A stretch of 64,000 nt of DNA from Malurus cyaneus samueli. Taxonomy: Eukaryota > Chordata > Aves > Passeriformes > Maluridae. The translations under genes and the position numbers were made by a program. Positions 1 through 12,254 of the stretch are shown piece by piece (within the stretch, counting starts at the first letter, position 1; each line of letters begins with the position of its first letter). A model generated the notes under the pieces. That model did not search any database, had not been told where the DNA came from, and saw nothing but the letters and a program-made list of their open reading frames with translations. The stretch is from the NCBI GenBank assembly GCA_009741485.1, contig CM019218.1:50475917-50539916 (forward strand), written 5' to 3'.

Positions 1-7
1 AAGGTGA

Positions 8-112
8 GAACCCTTCTCAAACCTTCCTCAAACCTTCCTCAAATCCTGCCAAAACCCTCCTCAAACCCTGCTGAAACCCTGCTGAAACCCTCCTCAAACC
101 CTCCCTCACACA
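8..112. repeat. CAAACCCTCCT-type tandem repeat
   Basis: Roughly 11-bp units (CTCAAACCTTC, CTCAAACCCTG, CTGAAACCCTG) are repeated about nine times at the window start. Confidence 0.75.
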
Positions 113-125
113 CTGACCCACCCCA

Positions 126-1179
126 GCAAAACCCTCCTGTGCTTCTCTGCTGCAGAGGTGGAAGCTGGAGGGAGAGGAAGGAGCAGGGCAGCCGGGAAAA
201 CACAAATCCACAGAGTCCCTATGACAATCTGTGCTCCCCAGCACACCGTGCCAGCTGTCCTGTGCTCCAACCCCAACAATTCAGAGCACATTTTGTGTTT
301 TGCCCCCTGTGTGAACTGTTCTTTTTGAAGGTCCTGGTGCAGCTGAACACCCTCCTGGCACTTGGCAAAGGCTGGTAAAATGTTAAACCAAGCACAGAAG
401 CGTTCTTGCTGCGGGCAGAAAGAGAGGGGAATTTCTGGCCAATAGAGGATTTTACATCGCAGGAACGTCGGTGCAGAAAGATCATTTTTAAAATTGAGAA
501 ATGGCTTCTGAAGTATTTTTTTTGGGGAAAAAAATTGATCCCCTGATAGGATAGTTTGACTAATAGGAGAACTGATGACAGCCCCATTCATGGAAATGGG
601 ATGCTTTCAGCCACTACCTGTGAAAGACGGGCACGTCTTGAATTTACTCACCAGGCGTAATAACACACTTTTGTGAATCACCATCCGAGTGTATTTGAAG
701 TCAATATAACATCAAACATGCTTCAAGCCACCCGGGCAAAGCTAATATTAATCACTGAAGCTCGAGTTTCCAGAGGCCCGGCATGTGAGGAGCAGCTCCT
801 CGGGGCAAAGATCTTTTTTATCACAGAGTAATGCACTTGCAAAATGGATCTTGCCTTTCCTCCCAGCAAAGAGCCAGCCAGAGCTGCGTGAGGCAGATTT
901 GCTCTTTAGCTCAGCTAAATCAGGTTTGTGCCGGGATCCTGGGGGTGTCAGGTTCAAACCTTGCTGCCAGAGGAAGGTTTGTAAAACTGTGCTGAAATAA
1001 GGCTGAAAGCGGCCGGGTAAACCGAGGAAAAAACGGATTAAATCGCCTGTGCGCAGACATGTGTCTCTGCTCATGTATTGTGTGCGGATCCGTGACTCCC
1101 CAGCTGCCTCCGGCTGTGCTCTGCCACGGTCCTGGAAAATGAAATGCACCTCTGGAGCAGTGTGCAGTGTGCGTGCTCG
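126..1179. other. Noncoding, no gene seen
   Basis: No convincing exon. The AT-rich stretch from about 600 to 780 is unique and non-repetitive, and could be a conserved noncoding element. That is impression only. Confidence 0.4.
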
Positions 1180-1445
1180 GCGAGCACCTCTCTGCATAGG
1201 CGCAGCTTTGCAGGCGCCGCTCGCTCCCCTCCCGAGGCAGCGCGGGGAGGCTGCCGGCGCTGCTGGCGGAGCTGTGCGGACCTGGGAGCCTGTTCCGGTG
1301 CAGCTGCAGTCGCCTCATGCATAGTCAGGGCTCAGCATCCCCAACTCCATAGAAACGGGAGCGGGATTGCTGCTGGCGTTAATTGATGCGCGAGCAGGCG
1401 GAGGGCAGTGAGAGGGGACAGCACCGAGGAGCTGCCGCCGCTCGG
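1180..1445 (+). promoter_or_regulatory. GC-rich candidate promoter and noncoding first exon
   Basis: This block is rich in GC and CpG (GCGCCGCTCGCTCCCC, GAGGCAGCGCGGGG) within otherwise AT-balanced sequence. It ends in a strong splice donor, CTCGG|GTGAGT, at 1,445. No frame in it resembles a synaptotagmin N-terminus. It could be a 5' UTR exon of SYT6, whose next recognisable exon is 22.8 kb downstream, or of an unrelated transcript. Confidence 0.35.
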
Positions 1446-3980
1446 GTGAGTCCGCATTTCTGAAGTTACTTTAATAATTCTTTCCCTTTTTTTTTTCCAA
1501 ATATGGAGCCGCTTTATTCTTAAAAAAAAAAACATTTTGCTTCAGCAAAACGCCTTCACTGCCGAAACATTTCCCCCGCTGTCGGTATCCTCCCGCCGTT
1601 CCAGCGAGCCCCAGCGTGTGCTCGGAGCTGGTTCAAACCAGGGCACAGCCCGGCTCCGATCTTCCCCGCTGGTTTTGGGATGGCTCCAGGCAGCAGCTCG
1701 GTGTTCCTGTGTTTGCAGGTGTTTGTCGCTGGCACCTCGGCTGTGAGGAGTTGCTGCTCACGCCGTGGGGTCTCTGGCAGCCCGATCGCCCCCCGTGTGT
1801 GCGCTCGCTGTGCGGGGATGAACCAGACCCAGAACGGGGGGTCATGGCTGATCCAATTATTTTTTTTTAATTTAACTATATTCTCAACTATCCTCGTCTT
1901 TCATAACTGTCTCTTCTCGCTGCTCACAGGTGCAATCGAATATTCTTTCTCAGGACCCCAGGTTTCCATCTCACCTCGGTTAGGCAGCTTTTTGTACCTT
2001 TAATACTTGCTGATTCTTTTTCAAAGATGACAATATCTCTTTTTCCTTCCTGCCTGTGTGCTGGAAAATCAGGGAGCTCGTCTGTGAGTGTTTCCATCCA
2101 GCGGACTCCCTGACAGAGCAATCGCCCTGGCAGTTGTTGGGGAGAGATGCAATTAAGTCCCTCTGCCATGTACTGCCTTTAATTATATTTGTACCTCGGA
2201 AAATCGCATCCCGGAGGGTCAGAGAGGGGTTTTTTTGGAGTGATTTTCTATTAACTGTACATTTTCCCTGCCTGGGGAAAGGAAGAAAGTTCTCCTGGGG
2301 GGAGGCAGGCGCGGCGGAGCCGCAGCTGCTGGCTGAGGGTGTCGTTGTGTTTAGTTCAGTTTGTTGTGCTGTAGCAGGTTCGTGTTTGACAACATCACAG
2401 CAAACTGTGCGGCGAAGCCTGAAGGCAGCGTGCCAGGAGCTCCCTTCGCACCAGCCCTCCCCAAACCCTCCTTGAGGCACACGGCCCTGGATCGTTTGGC
2501 TCCACAGATTCGGAATTACCCAGGAATTTTACCCCCCGGTGCTGTGATACTCTGATTTTCTGTGTTTGTAGCTGCTGCAAAGCAATGAGCACAGTTATGG
2601 GGTGACACCTCCTCAGTTTCCCCCTCCAGATGCAGCACTTCATCTCCTGGGTGCTGGTGAGCGTTTGCTCCGAGTTGTTTGATCCCAGCTCTGAATCCGG
2701 GCTCTCCTCAAAACGCTGAAAGGATGGAGCTGCAGGAAAAAGGCGCCTCAGAATCCATTTAATCGATGTGTAGGATCGGGCAGCCCAGCCTGCCCACACC
2801 GCTGCTGCACAGCAGCACTCCGGAGGGGTGAAGGATCCCTGCCTTTGTTCCAAGCTGATGGAAGCAGCAGCAGCAGCAGCAGCTGGTGGCAGGGGCAGAG
2901 CCATGGGGAGGAAATTCCCTCCTCACTCAGGGCAGCCTGAACAAAGAAATCCAGGAATTTGGAAATTGTCTGTTCCAAACCTCTGCATTTGGGTGGAGGG
3001 GCTCTGGAGCAGCTGTGGGCTCCAGGCAGGGGATCCATCCTGGCTGCTCCATCTGAATCTGTCTCTGGATGTGCCAGAGCTGCTGTGCCATGCAGAGCCT
3101 GCTGTGTGCTGCTGTTCTCGGTGAGAGAGGGACAAAGAGGGGCTCCTGTGGGGTTTGGTGGCCGGTTTGGGTCAGGATGGCTCCAGCTGCCATCCCGAGG
3201 GCTCAGGGCTGGGAATCACCCAGGCTTTGCAGCTCCTGGAGCCAGGGTGGTTCTGGAAGGATCCCACATCTCCAGTTTTGGGGTTCCCGTGGGGCAGGTC
3301 CAGGCACTGAACTCATCCAGAATGTCTCATGAGCTCAAGGAGCCCCTTGTGCTGGAGGGGCTCCGTGTCCTGAGCAGGGGACTCTCAGGGAAGCCTCTGG
3401 GACGCTTTTCTGGGCTGCCTTGTGCCACGCTTGGGGTCTTCTGCCACCCTGACTGAGCTTTTTGGGGACCCCACACTGGACCTGGATCCCAGCGTGGGAG
3501 GCTTCCAGCACCAGGATGGGGAGAGACCCCAGTTCTGCTCCCAAGACCTTTTCAAGGCAGCCTGATTTTAGTGGTTTTTTAAGCCAAAATGGAGTCTGAG
3601 AGGGAGAAAGAGAGAAGCCTTTCCCCAAAATCAAACCCCTCTGCACGAAGTGAGGGGCAGCGAGGTGGCAGCTCCGGGGTGGAGAGTGTGGGCACAGAGG
3701 CTCTGCTGAGCTCAACCTCGCTGGTGTCTCACAGCTTTGATCAAGTTCTTGAAAGGAAATTTGAAGTTCCGGGGCTTTTGGTTGCTCGGGGGAGACGGGG
3801 AGAGAGTGAAAAGCTTTCACTCGTTCCATTTGCTCGGAATCCTGGAATGCAGGCGGATTCTGCAGCCCAGAAATGCCCGGGTGTCTGTGGTTCCTCTGTG
3901 CCCAGCTCTACCCCAGCTCTGGGTTAAAGGGGTCCCTGGGGCTGAGAAACCTCAGCCAGGATCAACCAGGACACAGAACA
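1446..3980. other. Noncoding, probably intronic
   Basis: No recognisable coding exon on either strand. It contains a short GCA triplet run (about 2,864-2,883) and poly-T runs near 1,485 and 1,860. If the GC-rich block at 1,180-1,445 is a first exon, this is its intron. Confidence 0.5.
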
Positions 3981-3984
3981 GGGT

Positions 3985-4695
3985 GAGGAGGAGCATGGGG
4001 ATGGGGAGGAAGATGGGGAGGAGGAAAGGATGAGAAAAGGATGAGGATGAGGATGAGGAAAGGATGAGGAGAGGATGAGGATGAGGATGAAGATGAGGAT
4101 GAGGAATGAGGATGAGGACGAGGATGAGGTTGAGGATGAGGATGAGATGAGGATGAGGGTGAGGATGAGGGTGAGGATGAAAGGATGAAAGGATGAGGAT
4201 GAGGATGAGGGAGGTGAGGAGGTAGGAGGGAGTGATGAGGTAGGTGAGGAGTGAGGGATGAGGAGTGAGGATGAAGATGAGGAGAAATGAGGACAGGATG
4301 AGGGTGAGGATGAAGATGAAGATGAGGATGAGGATGATTATTAGGATGAGGACAAGAATGAGGCTGAGGATGGGGCTGAGGATGAGGATGGGGAAAGGAT
4401 GAGGATGAGGATGAGGATGAGGATGAGGATGAGGATGAGATGAGGAATGAGGATGGGATAGGATGAGGATGAGGATGAGGATGAGATGAGGAGATGAGGA
4501 TGAGGATGAGGATGAAGATGAGGACAATTATGAGGATGAGGCTGAGGATGGGGCTGAGGATGAGGATGAGGCTGGGGTTGAGGATGACTATGAGGATGAG
4601 GACGATTATAAGGATGATTATGAGTTTGAATATGAGGATAAACAGTATTATGAGGATGAAGATGATGATGAGGATGAGGATGAGGCTGAATATTA
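3985..4695. repeat. GAGGAT purine microsatellite, about 0.7 kb
   Basis: Imperfect (GAGGAT)n with GAGGCT, GAGGAC and AAGGAT variants, nearly all purine on the + strand. It opens long meaningless reading frames (Met-Arg repeats on +, Ser/Pro/His-rich on -). Confidence 0.95.
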
Positions 4696-5490
4696 AGTTG
4701 CTCAGCAGGGATTTACCCCCAGCCCCGGTGTCTCTGTGTGTTCAGCACCCCGTGTTGTTTACAGATGTTGCCTCAGCGTTATTGTGAACAAATGCCACGG
4801 GATTTGCACCCAGCCCCGTGCCATAATTGCATTCCCTGTGCCTTATAATAGTTCATTAGCTTGTCATCAGCTGGGCAGAAAGCAACGACAACTCTTCCTA
4901 TCACATTTATAATGCTCTAGAGAACAGCTGATTAAGTCACAAAGTGACAGAAATCACCGGGGAATGTTTCCTTCGGCTTGAAAAAGTTTTTTTTTTCCCC
5001 CTCTTTTTTTGTCACTTTTGATAACAGGAACGCTGCGTTTCTGACAGCCCCAAGTTCCCCTTTGGGTTGCACACGCCAGCAGAAGTTTCAGTGACAAATG
5101 TGCCTTGGATGCAGCCTGGAGGGAGAGCCCAAATGGGTCAATAATCCCTGAATAGAAACATTTCTGCTCTTTGGGAGCCTGGGGTGGGTTTCTCCAGCCC
5201 AGCTGCTTCACTGGGGTCAGTTCTCGTCCCTGATGTCGTGGGAAGCCCCCAGTTCCCAGTGGGTGGTGGCAAAGGGGGGTTTTGTCCCCCCGGGGAGATG
5301 AAGCTGAGGAGGGGTTGAGGACTGTGCACAGACAAGGCCAGGGTTTGAGAGGGAATTTGGGGCAGTGGGCACTGGGATTTGGAGCTGCAGCCCAGCAGGG
5401 GTGTGGGATTCTGTGGGGTTTCACAGCTCTGCTCTGCTCAGGCTCCTCCTGACTGGAGACCCCACAGTGCTCCTCAGCAATTCAGGATAT
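4696..5490. other. Noncoding, unique sequence
   Basis: No exon or known repeat seen. It runs from the microsatellite end to a poly-T run of about 30 bases at 5,497-5,525. Confidence 0.4.
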
Positions 5491-5599
5491 TTTAACTTTT
5501 TTTTTTTCTTTTTTTTTTTTTTTTTGGGCAATTCACTCTTCCTCCATTCTATTTCAGTGAGCAAAGCACAAAACTCTCATCTGCCCTCACATCCCTTTC

Positions 5600-5672
5600 T
5601 TTGGTGGATTTGGTCCATTTGGTTGGACTCGATGATCCTAGAGGCATTTTCCATTAATGATTCTACGATTTT
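5600..5672 (+). mobile_element. CR1 LINE 3' tail fragment
   Basis: It contains GGTTGGACTCGATGATCCTA and ends in the degraded ATGATTCTACGATT octamer tail typical of avian CR1 3' ends. Confidence 0.6.
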
Positions 5673-6409
5673 TAATTTTATTTTTTTTAATGTATACATA
5701 TAAGGGTGTAAAGTGCTTCATGGTTGACCCCACACTTGGAAATCACCTTCCACGTGTCCCTCTGAATTGCTCTGCTCAGATTTTCCTCTGCTTTTTCCAA
5801 CTCCCCCGGGGGCTGGAGCAGCTCCCCCTCCCGTGTCTGAAAGCATTTGCCGTCTGTTCCCTGAGTGATGGAAGGACCAAACCATGAACTGCAAAACTCC
5901 AGAGGGTCTGGCAGTGTTTTTCCCTGTTTAATGCGCTGCTTTAATCAGCTCTGTCAGCCCCTGAGGTGTCACAATCCCCACCGCGGGGTGCAGGGAGGAC
6001 GGGGACATCGCCCACACCTCTGCGCTGCCTCCTCCGGGCCAGGACACAGCAGGAGCTTCAGCTGCAGCCTGGATCTGCAGGCAGGAATAAAAACAACCCT
6101 CTCTGCTCCTCCAGGCAGGGCACAGCGCAGGTGACAGCTCGGGGGTGTCCCAGCAGCTCTCGCAGCCGGGAGGGACCGCAGGCTCCAACCTGACACGGGA
6201 GAGCATTGAGGCAGCGGCCGGGGGAGTTGGAATGGAATTTTATCTGTGCAGAGCTATGGTTTGAGTGTTTTTTCTCCTCAATTATAACCTGGAGTTTATA
6301 AAATTGGGGGAATTTGCAAGTGTTGGCGCTAACGAGCTGAGTGAGGGTTGTTTTCCAGGACAGCAAATTCTCAGAGAAATTCTCTGTGAGCAGTGACAGC
6401 GCCCAGGGG

Positions 6410-6645
6410 GGAGGCTGGAGCTGTGTCAGTGAGGGTTAGGATGGATCTCAGGGAAAGGTTCTTCTGTCCCCAGAGGGTGCTGGCACTGCCCCGAGGCTGC
6501 CAGAGCTTCAGGAGCGTTGGGACAACACTCCCAGGGATGCTCAGGGTGGGATTTGGGGGTGTTTGTGCAGGGCCAGGAGTGGGACTGGATGATCCTGTGG
6601 ATCCCTTCAAGCTCAGGATTTTCTCTGGTCCTAAATTATGCAACA
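6410..6645 (+). mobile_element. CR1 LINE, 5'-truncated 3' end
   Basis: The sequence runs from the GGATCTCAGGGAAAGGTTCT block through GGATGATCCTGTGGATCCCT to the tail, in the order of the avian CR1 3' region. Confidence 0.8.
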
Positions 6646-7284
6646 GCCAAAATAACAAAATTCAGGATGAAGTTGTCCCTGTCTCACATTCCAGCTCCTT
6701 TCCCAGCTATAGAGCCACATCCTCACAAAAAAAAACCACAGCAAAAGGTGAGGAAAGCCCTGGCAGTGCTCAGAGAAGGAAGTTCTGCCTGGATGGGAGG
6801 GATGAGGCTGCTGTTTGCTCCTGGGCCATGGATCAGCACTGGAAGCACGGGATCCCTGCGAGCTCTCCCTGTGAGGGGCTGTCTCCATCCTTTACGTGCG
6901 ATAACGAGACGGTTTTGAGTTTTATGGTCTTATATAATTACTCTCAAAATAGCTTCTGATTCATCCTCCCCTTTGAAGCTTATAGTTTGCATTCTGATAA
7001 GCTCTTGCATGGCAGGAACCCTGTGGTAGCAGCAAATTAAATTTTAAGAAGTTTTTTGCTGTCTAAAAGAAACTTTGGCCCAGGAGGTTGGGGCATTCCT
7101 GTCCTTGTCACCACAGGATCCGATCACCAGGCTGGGTGTGTGAAAGGGATGAGGGGGCTCCTTTGGGGTTCCTGTGCTGGCAGGAGGAAGGTGGAGGGTG
7201 CTGATAGTGAAGGAGTCAATCCCAAGCACTGGAACAGGATAAATCTCATTTTAGTTTCCAGGGACACTCTGTGGCTGCACAGGG

Positions 7285-7400
7285 CTCTGAGCAGCCTGGG
7301 GTAGTGTAAGGTGTTCCTGTCCATGGCAGGGGTTTGGAATGAGATGATCCCTGAAATCCCTTCCAACCCAAACCATTCCATGGTTCCACAATTCTGTGAA
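7285..7400 (+). mobile_element. CR1 LINE 3' tail
   Basis: The diagnostic end CCTTCCAACCCAAACCATTC is followed by degraded octamers (CATGGTTCCACAATTCTGTG). Confidence 0.8.
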
Positions 7401-7754
7401 TGTCTCCTCTCAGAACATTCCCCCTCCTGAGCATTCCCAGCCCTCTGCTGCTCTGAGAGGGGTGATGAGCTGAGCGTGGCAGTGCTCAGCAAACTGAGAA
7501 CTCCTTTTCCATCCGCAGTCCCTTCTGTGAAATCCCTTGTGGCTGATCTGGAATAACAAAACAAGGTTTGGGCAGGTCCAGAGCAGCTGGAGCTGCTGCC
7601 TTCACCTGGAAAAACCTGTCCTGTGGTGCTGGGAGTGTGCACAGAGTGGGGGTGTCTGGGGTGTCTGTGGGTGTTTGACGCCTCTGTGCAGCTGGGAGGA
7701 GCAATCAGTGGATTTTTACCTTCATTATCAAGAGAAAAAACAATCGGGTTTGTG

Positions 7755-8018
7755 AGCAGGGACAGGACCTGGAGAGCAGCTGGAGCTGTGTCAGGGGGTT
7801 TAGGATGGGTATCAGGGAAAGGTTCTTCCCACAGAGGACAGGAACAGGGTCCCCAGGGAATGGGCACAGCCCCGAGGCTGCCAGAGCTCCAGGAGCTTTT
7901 GGACAGCGCTGTCAGGGATGCTCAGGGTGGGATTTGGGGGGTCTGTGCAGGGACAGGGATCGGCTGGATGATCCCGTGGATCCCTTCCAGCTCAAAATAT
8001 TCTATAATCCTGTGATCA
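7755..8018 (+). mobile_element. CR1 LINE, 5'-truncated 3' end
   Basis: The block order matches 6,410-6,645 (GGAGCTGTGTCAGG, GGGAAAGGTTCTTCCC, GGATGATCCCGTGGATCCCT) and it ends TATTCTATAATCCTGTGATC. Confidence 0.85.
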
Positions 8019-8470
8019 TTCTTTTCTGGCTGGCTCATGGTTCCAAGTACTTCTGTACTCCATTTCCCTCTCCCACAAATCCTCAGGGTGCAGCAGTGTC
8101 CGAGCCGGACATCGTTCCTGTCCCCACGGGGGAGCCTGACCAGCAGCTGAGCCCTGGCTGGCTGAGCAGGGTGACACGGGTGACACTGACCCATTCCTCC
8201 TCCACAACTCCAGGAGCAGCTGGGAGGGTCTGAACAATGGGATTTGTGACCCTGAGCCCCTCAGGTGACCGTGGAGTGGGTGCGGGGGCTCTGCAGCCCT
8301 TATCAGCTCCAGCAGCGGGAGATAACGCCTGGGGGGCAGCGGGAGCTCTGTCCCCGGGGATTGAGCCCTGTCCTGGTCCTTCGGCACCTGCGGAGGGGGT
8401 GATGGGCTATTCCCCGGTCCAGAAGCCACCGGTGGCCGTGCTGGAGCCGCGGCTGCCCGGGAGCAGCGCC
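8019..8470. other. Unique sequence left of the inverted duplication
   Basis: GC-rich and non-repetitive, no exon recognised. It ends in a six-unit copy of the GTGTCACAG minisatellite. Confidence 0.4.
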
Positions 8471-8533
8471 CAGGGTGTCACAGGGTGTCACAGGGTGTCA
8501 CAGGTGTCACAGGTGTCACGGGATGTCACACGG
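8471..8533 (+). repeat. Short GTGTCACAG(G) minisatellite at the inversion boundary
   Basis: About six units of CAGGGTGTCA/CAGGTGTCA lie directly before the left edge of the inverted duplication. The orientation is the same as the long array at 15,300-16,679. Confidence 0.9.
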
Positions 8534-8796
8534 TATCCCGATGTGCCCATGGGGAATAAAAACAAATACCAAGGAATAAAAAGTAAGGCCAAGGAAAAAA
8601 AATAATCACAAGCTGCTGATGCAGGGAAGGCAAACACAGCAGGAGTTGGGCTGCACAGCCTTCCTCACTCTGAGCAGCACAGGAGCTCTGTGTGTGTGCT
8701 CTGAGACATTTTTTCCTCATGTGTTGTGCATTTTGGGCTTTTTCTGGAGAGGACAGGGCTCCCATATGTGGCTGACTAATCAGGAAAAATGAAAGA

Positions 8797-8838
8797 GATT
8801 ATATATTTATGTTGTGTGTGTATAAATATATAATATGC
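8797..8838. repeat. AT/GT-rich microsatellite (left-arm copy)
   Basis: A TATATTTATGTTGTGTGTGT tract. The right-arm counterpart is at about 22,943-22,990 and is longer (CACACA plus TATATA). Confidence 0.8.
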
Positions 8839-9261
8839 ACATCCTCTAGGCTGTGAAATGATCAAGCACTGCACAAGGGATATTGGCTATTTGCTTCCTT
8901 TCCTACAGTGTATTAATTCCCAGGTTCCCACCCAAACCAGATCTCCAGGATTTCAGGATCCCAGGAATAACAGTCCCTGATGGGAGCCAGGTTTGGTTCT
9001 GGAGGGGAGTCTGCAGTGTCAGGACTGTGCACAATTCCATCCTGGATCGCTTGGAGCTCACAGACAATTCCTTGATTCCCTGTTGAATTATTTTTATTTA
9101 CCGAGTAAAGCCTCAAATTATCCTGAGTGCAAGTCAAGTCAATCAAAAGACAAAAAAACACCAAAAGTTTTTCCAAAAGTTTACATGGAGCAGCCATTAC
9201 CTCTTATCCACCCTATTAATGTCAATTCTTGGTCACCACATTGAATTTCCTACCTGAGCCC

Positions 9262-9790
9262 CAAGATTTCACTATCACAGGTTGCTCAGAGCCTCATCCA
9301 AACCGGCCCTGATGTTTGAGGCTGAGAAAATGGTAAATTATGTGAAAAAAATAAGTTTTTATCTTGAAAAAATAGCCCAATTTAAAATTGTTGGAAAAAA
9401 AAATACACAACCAAAAAACCTGTGCTTTTCTGAACTGGGGAATTTCCCCCTGTGCTCCATCACAGCCACTTTAAATGGGATTCCAAACCTCAAGCAGGAG
9501 CCATAAAACACCTTCTGTTCCCTGCTGGTTATGGAGTTAGCTTGGGAAAAAGCTGTAACAAGACATTTAATTATAGAATCACAGATGGTTTGGTTGGAAG
9601 GACCTTGAAATTCATCTCAGTCCACCCCTGCCATGGTAGGGACAACTTTTCACTATCACAGGTTGCTCAGAGCATCATCCAACCTGGCCTGGATGTTTAA
9701 GGCTGCAAAAAATGTGTGAAATACATGAAAAAAAACAAGATTTATCTTGAAAAAATAGCCAAATTTTAAAAATATTGGCAAAAGAAAAGC
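9262..9790. repeat. Local direct duplication carrying a CR1 piece (left arm)
   Basis: 9,268-9,400 and 9,650-9,785 share TTTCACTATCACAGGTTGCT, then the AT-rich block TATCTTGAAAAAATAGCC. The shared AT-rich part extends beyond CR1, so this is a segment duplication with a 380-bp offset. It is mirrored at about 22,000-22,520. Confidence 0.7.
9567..9705 (-). mobile_element. CR1 LINE 3' end, minus strand (left arm)
   Basis: It begins TTATAGAATCACAGATGGTT (reverse of the CR1 tail) and runs through CACCCCTGCCATGGTAGGGA to CATCCAACCTGGCCTGGATG. Confidence 0.85.
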
Positions 9791-11800
9791 AAAAGAAAAG
9801 AAAAACAAAAAGAAAGAGCCACCCATCATTGGTGAACCACAACAGCAAAATGTTCAAGAGCACATTTGTGTCATCAACCCTCGCTCAGATCTCTCTGGGA
9901 ACTCAGCAGCCGCTGCATATATTTGGGATTCTCACATCAGCTCCTGCAAGTGAGATCTCCAGGCAGCATCAGACACAAAATGTGACATCCACACCCCAAC
10001 GAGCCGGCTCCGCGCGGCGCTGGGGAAACCATCTGCTGTTCCGATATCCCGGAGGAAATTCGCTGCTTTTCCACAAAATCACTGAGCCCAGCACATTCAG
10101 GAGCTCCAGGCAGAGCTCCCTGCGACTCCTTGGATTCAGAGGGAAGGGCTGGGAGCTCGGATGGGAAGGATAAACATCACCCAGAGGTTTTTTTTTGCAG
10201 CTTCTCTTTCCCTTTCCAGCATCCTGACGGGTCATTTATTCTCTGTTGTAGCTCTGAGGTGGAACACAGATCACTGCTGGGGTGAATAAACAGCTCCCAT
10301 CTTATTCAATAATAAATAAGGTTGTACCAGTCAGCAGCAGAGCTTCCTCAGAGATTTGCCTAAATGTATTCTTGCCAAAGCTGAAAGCGCAGAGGTTCCA
10401 CTTCCCCATCCTTTGAGTTAAATCTTGGAATTGTGCCCGGAACTCAGCGTCAAACATTCATAAGAACTCAAGAACCTTGGCTTTTTGCAAATCTGTCTGT
10501 GTTGGTACAAAGAAATCATTGCAATGCAGAATCTCTCACTGCTTGGAATTGCTGGCGTGACAGAGGTAATTTTTTTTTAAAGATTATTTCCCACCCATTC
10601 CAGGGAGTTTTATAGGCTGCACTGCTCTGCCAGCACGGCAGGCTCATTAATGGAAACCATCAGAAATAATCAATTATCCCCTCAGAAAACCTGTTGCCAG
10701 CTTGAGAAAGATCCTGGTTCCTGTCACTCCTGGCAGGGCTGGCATTCATAATGGATCTGACAGGATTCACAGATACTTTTATGCATGACCTCCTACTCCT
10801 TCCTCTGACAGCTGACACAAAGCACGAGTGGAAGGGATCAGGATTTTTACAGACAGTTTTTGAGCACCTGCCTGCTTAGAATATTGGGTTGTTTGAAGAT
10901 GACATTGAATTCTCCAAGACTATTCCGTGACTTATTAAACTTAAATATCAATTGGGCAGAGCTGACCTTCATTGATTTAATGAGCTCTTCTCTTATGAAT
11001 TTGAAAATACCAGTTACTTTCTAAAAAAAATACCTGCTATTGAAAATGTTATGCTTTAAATGTCCTTTAATTTACAAGGGACTGTAAAAACAAGATAATT
11101 CCTCATCATCAACAGAAAATGCCCCAGGGTCTGAGGCTGCTTTGGTATTCCTGGCACTGGTGGAGGTGAGGCCAGTTCCCCCCGAAGACAGAACAGCACA
11201 AAAAGAGGAAGAATGAGCTCCTGGGTTGGTGTTATCCCACTTTGTGTGAGAATGGCTCCAAGGAGTGGGGAAAAGGGGAAAAGGAGGAAGTGCTGCATCC
11301 AGCAGCGAGAAGGGCTCTGTCTAACTCAGGGACAGTTCACAAGGGACAGAGTCAAATCCTCACTCTGAAAAATGTCCCACCAGGGGAAAAAACACAATTA
11401 TAGTTTTATTCTGCTCCCCTATAAAAAAAATTAACAGTTATTTGTCACTTTTCTGTCAGGTAAGGGGTGTGGGAGAAGCACAGATCAGCTTCAGCCGTTC
11501 CTCAGCGCGATCCCATCAAACTCAGTGCTGCTCCTTCATCCTCGCCCAGTTCCCATGGGAGACACGGGAGAAACTGGGAAATCGCTCTGATTACAACTTG
11601 TAATTGAAAAGATAAAGCTTAAGAGAAGGAGGTTACACACACCAATTACCACGGCTGTTTTCCAGGCTGCTCCCCCAGGAGCGAGCGCTGCTTCCCAGAT
11701 CCACCTGAGGCACGGGGAGGGAGGGAGGACAAGGAACAGGGAAAGGTGGGGACATGGACATGATCTGATCCGTGCTGGAAAGCTCAAAGCCGGACAAGAC
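9790..11800. other. Unique noncoding sequence, left arm
   Basis: No exon or repeat family recognised. It contains AT-rich, conserved-looking stretches around 10,850-11,060. The mirror copy is about 19,980-22,000. Confidence 0.4.
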
Positions 11801-11801
11801 C

Positions 11802-11900
11802 TTCAGCAACCTGGTTTAGCGGGAGGTGTCCCTACCCACGGCAGGGATTTGGGACCAGGTGGTCTTTAAGGTCCGTTCCAACCCCTCAGCACTCTGTGAT
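11802..11900 (+). mobile_element. CR1 LINE 3' tail that seeds a microsatellite
   Basis: CAACCTGGTTTAGCGGGAGG through GGTCTTTAAGGTCCGTTCCA then CACTCTGTGATTG. The terminal octamer continues without a break into the array at 11,896-12,252. Confidence 0.85.
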
Positions 11901-12252
11901 TGTGTGATTGTGTGATTCTGTAATTCTGTGATTGTGTGATTGTGTGATTCTGTAATTCTGTGATTGTGTGATTGTGTGTATGATTGTGATTCTGTGGTTG
12001 TGTATTTGTGTGATTGTGTGATTGTGTGATGTGTTGTGATTGTGATGCTGTGATTCTCTGATTCTCTGATGCTGTGATTGCTGATTCTGTGATTCTGTGA
12101 TGCTGTGATGCTGTGAATTTGTGATTCTGTGATTCTGATTCTTGATTCTTTCTGTGATTCTGGGATTCTGTGATTCTGTGATTTTGTGATTGATTCTGAT
12201 TCTCTGATTCTCTGATGCTGTGGTTGCTGATTATGTGATTCTGTGATTTGCC
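11896..12252 (+). repeat. (TGTGATTC/TGTGATTG)n array grown from a CR1 tail
   Basis: About 355 bp of 7-10 bp units (TGTGATTC, TGTGATTG, TGATGC, TCTGATTC) directly continue the CR1 terminal octamer. Mirrored and altered at 19,430-19,880. Confidence 0.9.
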
Positions 12253-12254
12253 TG

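Noticed and set aside
1..12. AAG|GTGAGA at the window edge as the donor of SYT6 coding exon 1
   Set aside because: Only three exon bases would be visible; a chance match to the donor consensus cannot be told apart.
3952..4787. Met-Arg and Ser/Pro/His repeat proteins
   Set aside because: Products of the GAGGAT microsatellite with no complexity outside the repeat.
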